From positions 248,001 to 312,000 of the forward strand of contig NZ_JXRR01000017.1 of assembly GCF_000829515.1 (NCBI RefSeq): 64,000 bases of DNA, in the 5' to 3' direction. The position numbers were made by a program, and so were the translations under genes. The DNA is from Jeotgalibacillus campisalis. GTDB taxonomy: Bacteria > Bacillota > Bacilli > Bacillales > Jeotgalibacillaceae. The notes under the pieces were generated by a model. That model saw only the letters and a program-made list of their open reading frames with translations. It was not told the DNA's origin and did no database searches. Within the stretch, counting starts at the first letter, position 1, and each line of letters starts with the position of its first letter. Below, piece by piece: positions 60,242 through 64,000 of this stretch.

Positions 60242-61027
60242 CTAGACTTCCTTAAATTTATACGCAGCGATGGCCTCAACCATCGCCTCCATTGTGTACA
60301 CCTCAGGTTCAACATGAACAGGCAAGTGAAACCTTGTCAGCTCTTCTGTCGTGGTAGGACCAATGCTTGCGATCATCCAATTTCCTTTTAAAAGGTCATC
60401 AAAAAGATTATCGTTATCTTTTACAATCTTAACAAAATTCCTTACAGCTGAAGGGCTCGCGAATGTAATAATAGAAAAATCTCTATTTTTAAATGCATCC
60501 AGCAGCTTGTCTCTGCTTTCAACCGGCTGCACTGTTTTGTATAAAATCAATCTGTCACATTGAATGCTCCGCTGCTTAAACGCATGTAAGATGGTCGGCC
60601 GGGCAAGATTCCCTTGAGGAAACAAGACACGGGTTTCGCTTGCCTGGTCATATGGAAACTCTTTAATAAATTCAGCGGCGCGAAAGCTTTCAGGGCAGAA
60701 AGCAACGGGATAACCCCGGTCCTTAACATATTGCGCCGTTTTCTTTCCAATCACTGCAATTTTTATTGATTTCAACCATTCTGATTTTTGTTTACCAAAC
60801 CAATTAAGCGTGTACTCAGCGCTGTTTTTGCTTGTCAGTACTATCCAGGAATAGAATGGCAGGTTGTTTGTAATGTCTTTTTCATTATCGCTCTTTATTG
60901 AATGAGTCTCAATCATCGGGATTATTATTGATCGACCCTGCCGTTTATTTATCAGATGCTGATCCTCCAGTGCGGAGGAATACGGTCTGGTGAGCAATAT
61001 CTTCTTCCCGTCCAATGAGGTGTTCAT
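60242..61027 (-). CDS. hemD: Uroporphyrinogen-III synthase
   Basis: A 261-residue protein of this poorly conserved family, with 'KKILLTRPYSSALEDQ', 'WIVLTSKNSAEYTL', 'ITFASPSAVRNFV' and 'IASIGPTTTEELTRF' in the expected order of its two lobes. It closes and inverts ring D of hydroxymethylbilane. It begins one base after hemC. Confidence 0.9.
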   Translation of the reverse strand: MNTSLDGKKILLTRPYSSALEDQHLINKRQGRSIIIPMIETHSIKSDNEKDITNNLPFYSWIVLTSKNSAEYTLNWFGKQKSEWLKSIKIAVIGKKTAQYVKDRGYPVAFCPESFRAAEFIKEFPYDQASETRVLFPQGNLARPTILHAFKQRSIQCDRLILYKTVQPVESRDKLLDAFKNRDFSIITFASPSAVRNFVKIVKDNDNLFDDLLKGNWMIASIGPTTTEELTRFHLPVHVEPEVYTMEAMVEAIAAYKFKEV

Positions 61028-61028
61028 T

Positions 61029-61967
61029 TTATTGGCCTTCTTGTTCTTGTTCAGCTTTGACCTGATCGATCAATGCTTTAGCACCTTGTTCGGTTAAAAT
61101 GGCTGCTGCTTTGTGACCGACTGCCATCGGATCCTCACCGGTTACGACTTCTTTATAAATGGTTTTGCCGTCTGGAGATGCAACTAATGCTGTTAATGAT
61201 ATTTTTTCTCCCTGCAATGTGGCATAGCCTGCAATTGGGACCTGGCATCCGCCTTCCATTTTGTGAAGAAAAGCGCGCTCGGCAACTACTGTCACTTCAG
61301 TTTCAGGATTAGTGAATTGGTCAAGCAGCAAACGCAGCTCCGCATCATTCTCGCGGCATTCAATCGACAGTGCTCCCTGACCAATGGCCGGAAGACAGAC
61401 AGCAGGCTCTAAGAATTCAGTTACAATGTCAGCCGACCAGCCCATTCTTGAAAGACCTGCAGCTGCAAGAATAATGGCGTCAAAATTCTCTGTTTTCAGC
61501 TTGTTTAGCCGCGTGTCAATATTTCCTCTGATCCATTGGATTTTCAGGTCGGGCCGATTCATTAAAATCTGCGCACTTCTTCTTAAGCTGCTGGTTCCGA
61601 TTATAGAACCGGCAGGCAGTTGAGCCAGCGACTGACCGCTATTTGAAATCAGTGCGTCACGAGGGTCCTCGCGCTCCGGGATACTGCCAATGGTTAGACC
61701 TTCCGGAAGTTCTGCTGGCATATCTTTCATACTGTGAACCGCCATATCAATTTCCCCATCAATCATGGCTTGTTCAATCTCTTTTACAAATAACCCTTTA
61801 CCGCCCACTTTTGACAGCATGACGTTTTGTATTTGATCCCCTTTTGTCACAATTTCTTTGATTTCAAATTCTACAGCTGGATCCAGCGCTTTCAATTGAT
61901 TAATGACCCAATTGGTTTGCGTCATGGCCAGCTTGCTTCTTCTAGAACCTACAACAATTTTTCGCAT
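61029..61967 (-). CDS. hemC: Porphobilinogen deaminase
   Basis: A 312-residue enzyme. '[20 protein letters not shown]', '[20 protein letters not shown]', '[11 protein letters not shown]' and the dipyrromethane cofactor cysteine in '[12 protein letters not shown]' are clear. It polymerises four porphobilinogens. AGGAGG precedes the ATG. Confidence 0.96.
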   Translation of the reverse strand: MRKIVVGSRRSKLAMTQTNWVINQLKALDPAVEFEIKEIVTKGDQIQNVMLSKVGGKGLFVKEIEQAMIDGEIDMAVHSMKDMPAELPEGLTIGSIPEREDPRDALISNSGQSLAQLPAGSIIGTSSLRRSAQILMNRPDLKIQWIRGNIDTRLNKLKTENFDAIILAAAGLSRMGWSADIVTEFLEPAVCLPAIGQGALSIECRENDAELRLLLDQFTNPETEVTVVAERAFLHKMEGGCQVPIAGYATLQGEKISLTALVASPDGKTIYKEVVTGEDPMAVGHKAAAILTEQGAKALIDQVKAEQEQEGQ

Positions 61968-62067
61968 TGTGCTTAATTCCTCCTATGTAAAAGGGCATTG
62001 AAGCTTTCACCCTTCCTGCTCACTTACTAACTGTTTTTATTGCCATCCTCATCGTCAGCATATTTTT

Positions 62068-62901
62068 TTAAGAATACCAAAAATGAAAGGATGACCATCT
62101 GCTGCCAAGCAGAAAATTAATCAAAAGGCACAGAAAAGCAGCTATATTCAGCATAGCCAATGTTTTTCCTGATAAACCCTTTCCTACCTTCAAATACAAG
62201 AATACTCCATAAATAGCCAATATAAAAAAGGAGCCCACGATCTTCACGTCATACCAGATCATGTATGGCAGCGTAATGACCGCCCACTGAACACCTAAAA
62301 TCAAGCTGAGCAGCAGCATAGGGAATCCTATTACATTTAAAATGAATGACCCTTTTTCGAGCTTTGATAAATCTGTAATTCTCTGAAGCTTCTGTCCCCA
62401 CTTTTTTTTCTTTAGCATTCTATATTGCAAGAGATAGAGTATGGAAAAAACAACAGATAGAGAAAAAGCCCCATACGACAGTAATGCGATTGTGATATGA
62501 ATGAGCAAAAGTTCAGACATCAGTCTCTCGGCAGCCGCATTCGAAGATGCCTGTATAGGGGCAAATGTGTGAATAGCCATAAAAATAAAGCCGATAACAT
62601 TGACAAAAAAAACGGTGAAGTCTACACGCATCAGACGATTAATCGCCAATGACAGTGTAACCAACACCCATGCATAAAAATAAATACCTTCAAAAAGAGT
62701 AAGAACCGGAAACCTTCCTGTTCTAGTCATGTATAGAAACAAAAAAATTGTTTGAAGGACCCAAACAATTGCTAAAAGCCAGAAGGCAAGCTTATTTGCC
62801 TTCTGGTTCTTTTGTAGAAAATCCATAAAATAAAGCAGGACACTTACGGAATAAAGGATAATCATTACCTCGTGAAGACGAGTCATAGACAATTCAAACA
62901 T
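62068..62901 (-). CDS. hemX: HemX-like membrane protein
   Basis: A 277-residue protein of the CcsA/cytochrome c assembly-like family with eight predicted membrane helices, located between hemA and hemC as in B. subtilis. There HemX lowers the HemA level. GGGGG precedes the ATG. It ends ~100 bases before hemC. Confidence 0.9.
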   Translation of the reverse strand: MFELSMTRLHEVMIILYSVSVLLYFMDFLQKNQKANKLAFWLLAIVWVLQTIFLFLYMTRTGRFPVLTLFEGIYFYAWVLVTLSLAINRLMRVDFTVFFVNVIGFIFMAIHTFAPIQASSNAAAERLMSELLLIHITIALLSYGAFSLSVVFSILYLLQYRMLKKKKWGQKLQRITDLSKLEKGSFILNVIGFPMLLLSLILGVQWAVITLPYMIWYDVKIVGSFFILAIYGVFLYLKVGKGLSGKTLAMLNIAAFLCLLINFLLGSRWSSFHFWYS

Positions 62902-62915
62902 CTGTGGTCCCCCGC

Positions 62916-64000
62916 TCAGGGCTGTAAGGAAAGCTGCGGCTCAGGCTTAGCCAACCAGTCAGATTCTTTTGCTGCTTCCTCAGAATCATGGAGTGAGCCT
63001 TTCACCTGTTCTTGCAGGTTAAAAATCTTCATAAAAAGCTCAAGCTTTTCCTCTCCATCCGGTAAGGCGGCCAATTCCTTCGCTTGTAAAATCGGATCCT
63101 TTAACAGCTGGTTAATAATACTTTTTGTGTGCTTGTTTAAGATTTTACGTTCCCGATCCGTCAAGCTTGGCATTTTTCGTTCAATGCTTTGCATCGTTTC
63201 AGCCTGTACATCCAGTGCTTTCTCGCGCAGCGCAGATATTACAGGGACAACACCAAGCATATTAAGCCATTCCTTAAAATTCACAATGGTTTCTTCTACC
63301 ATAATTTCAATCGCTTCAGCAGCTTGCTTCCGCTCTGCAAGATTCGCCTGAACGATTCCTTCCAGATCATCTATATCATAAAGAAATACATTATCAAGGT
63401 CGTTAATTGCAGGATCTAGATCACGAGGCACGGCAATGTCAACCATGAAAAACGGGCGGCCTTTGCGCATACGCTCTACATAAGTCATCATTTCTTTATC
63501 AATCAATGCATCTTTTGAGCCTGTGGAAGTAATCAAAATATCTGCTTCCATCAGTGCACACTGCAATTCGCGCATTTCTTTCGCCTGGCCGTCAAACTTT
63601 GCTGCCAGACTCTGAGCTTTCTCGAAGGTCCGATTGATTACGGTAATCTTCGTAGCACCGCTTCCCTGGAGATTTTGAATGGCAAGCTCGCCCATTTTTC
63701 CTGCGCCAAGAATTAAGACGTGCTTTTTATTTAAATCACCAAAAATCTTTTTAGCGAGCTCTACAGCAGCATACGAAACCGATACGGCATTAGAAGCAAT
63801 ATCTGTTTCTGAATGTGCTTTCTTTGCAAGCGTAATGGATTGCTTAAACAGCTCATTGAATACTGTGCCCGTTGCGCCTACCTGCTGTGCAGTAAAAAAG
63901 CTTTTGCGAACCTGACCAAGAATCTGAGTTTCTCCGACGATCATCGAATCCAGCCCGCAGCTCACTTTAAATAAGTGCTCCATTGCACCATCTTTTTCAT
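62916..64000 (-). CDS. hemA: Glutamyl-tRNA reductase (5' end missing)
   Basis: The gene is cut by the right edge: about the first 90 residues, including the catalytic Cys, are outside. What is left begins in frame with [20 protein letters not shown] and has '[14 protein letters not shown]', the NADPH site '[18 protein letters not shown]' and the C-terminal dimerisation coil. It reduces Glu-tRNA for the C5 pathway and is the first gene of the haem operon. Confidence 0.95.
   Translation of the reverse strand, partial: EKDGAMEHLFKVSCGLDSMIVGETQILGQVRKSFFTAQQVGATGTVFNELFKQSITLAKKAHSETDIASNAVSVSYAAVELAKKIFGDLNKKHVLILGAGKMGELAIQNLQGSGATKITVINRTFEKAQSLAAKFDGQAKEMRELQCALMEADILITSTGSKDALIDKEMMTYVERMRKGRPFFMVDIAVPRDLDPAINDLDNVFLYDIDDLEGIVQANLAERKQAAEAIEIMVEETIVNFKEWLNMLGVVPVISALREKALDVQAETMQSIERKMPSLTDRERKILNKHTKSIINQLLKDPILQAKELAALPDGEEKLELFMKIFNLQEQVKGSLHDSEEAAKESDWLAKPEPQLSLQP

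Overview
The window joins two kinds of DNA from a spore-forming Bacillales bacterium. Evidence for the host is the order hemA-hemX-hemC-hemD-hemB-hemL ... spoVID-valS-folC ... comC-spoIIB-maf-radC (the order known from Bacillus subtilis), a T-box leader before valS, a probable sigma-E promoter before spoVID, and strong AGGAGG ribosome sites. The pilus cluster would fit a Jeotgalibacillus/Planococcaceae-type relative, but the species cannot be fixed from sequence alone.

Positions 1-27,690 are one end of a temperate siphophage prophage inserted in radC. Beside radC is a large serine recombinase (+ strand), then an ImmA/IrrE peptidase, a lipoprotein and a CI-type repressor. A compact operator/promoter region (23750-23847) separates the repressor from the leftward early operon. 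That operon runs Cro-like regulator, several very small genes, antirepressor, SbcC-like ATPase, RecT, MBL-fold protein, DnaD replisome organiser, cytosine methyltransferase, MazG-like protein, DUF1064 nuclease and XtrA-like protein. A strong terminator and an ArpU/Xpf-type sigma-like regulator follow. Next come an accessory strip of small genes with their own terminators (9.5-11.6 kb) and an SPP1-like packaging and head-tail module: terS, terL, portal, gp7-like, scaffold, gp13-like capsid, connectors, tail tube, tail chaperone. The module runs off the left edge, so tape measure, tail fibres, lysis genes and the other attachment site lie outside.

Positions 27,690-52,216 hold the truncated radC, maf, spoIIB-like and comC, and between comC and folC a large type IV pilus locus. 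A leftward operon carries an acidic membrane protein, a PRC-barrel protein, a VanW-like protein, pilB, pilT, pilC, pilA, pilM, pilN, pilO, a pseudopilin and the prepilin peptidase. A divergent rightward operon encodes three minor pilins, the last 541 residues long and without the conserved Glu5. Next to it are an ankyrin-repeat protein, a 1154-residue secreted DUF5057/Ig-like protein and a membrane GAF-GGDEF diguanylate cyclase, suggesting a c-di-GMP-linked surface or motility system.

Positions 52,238-64,000 are housekeeping: valS with its T-box, a small membrane protein, spoVID, an AbrB-type membrane protein, and the haem operon hemL-hemB-hemD-hemC-hemX-hemA (hemA cut by the right edge). No rRNA, tRNA or CRISPR array was seen.
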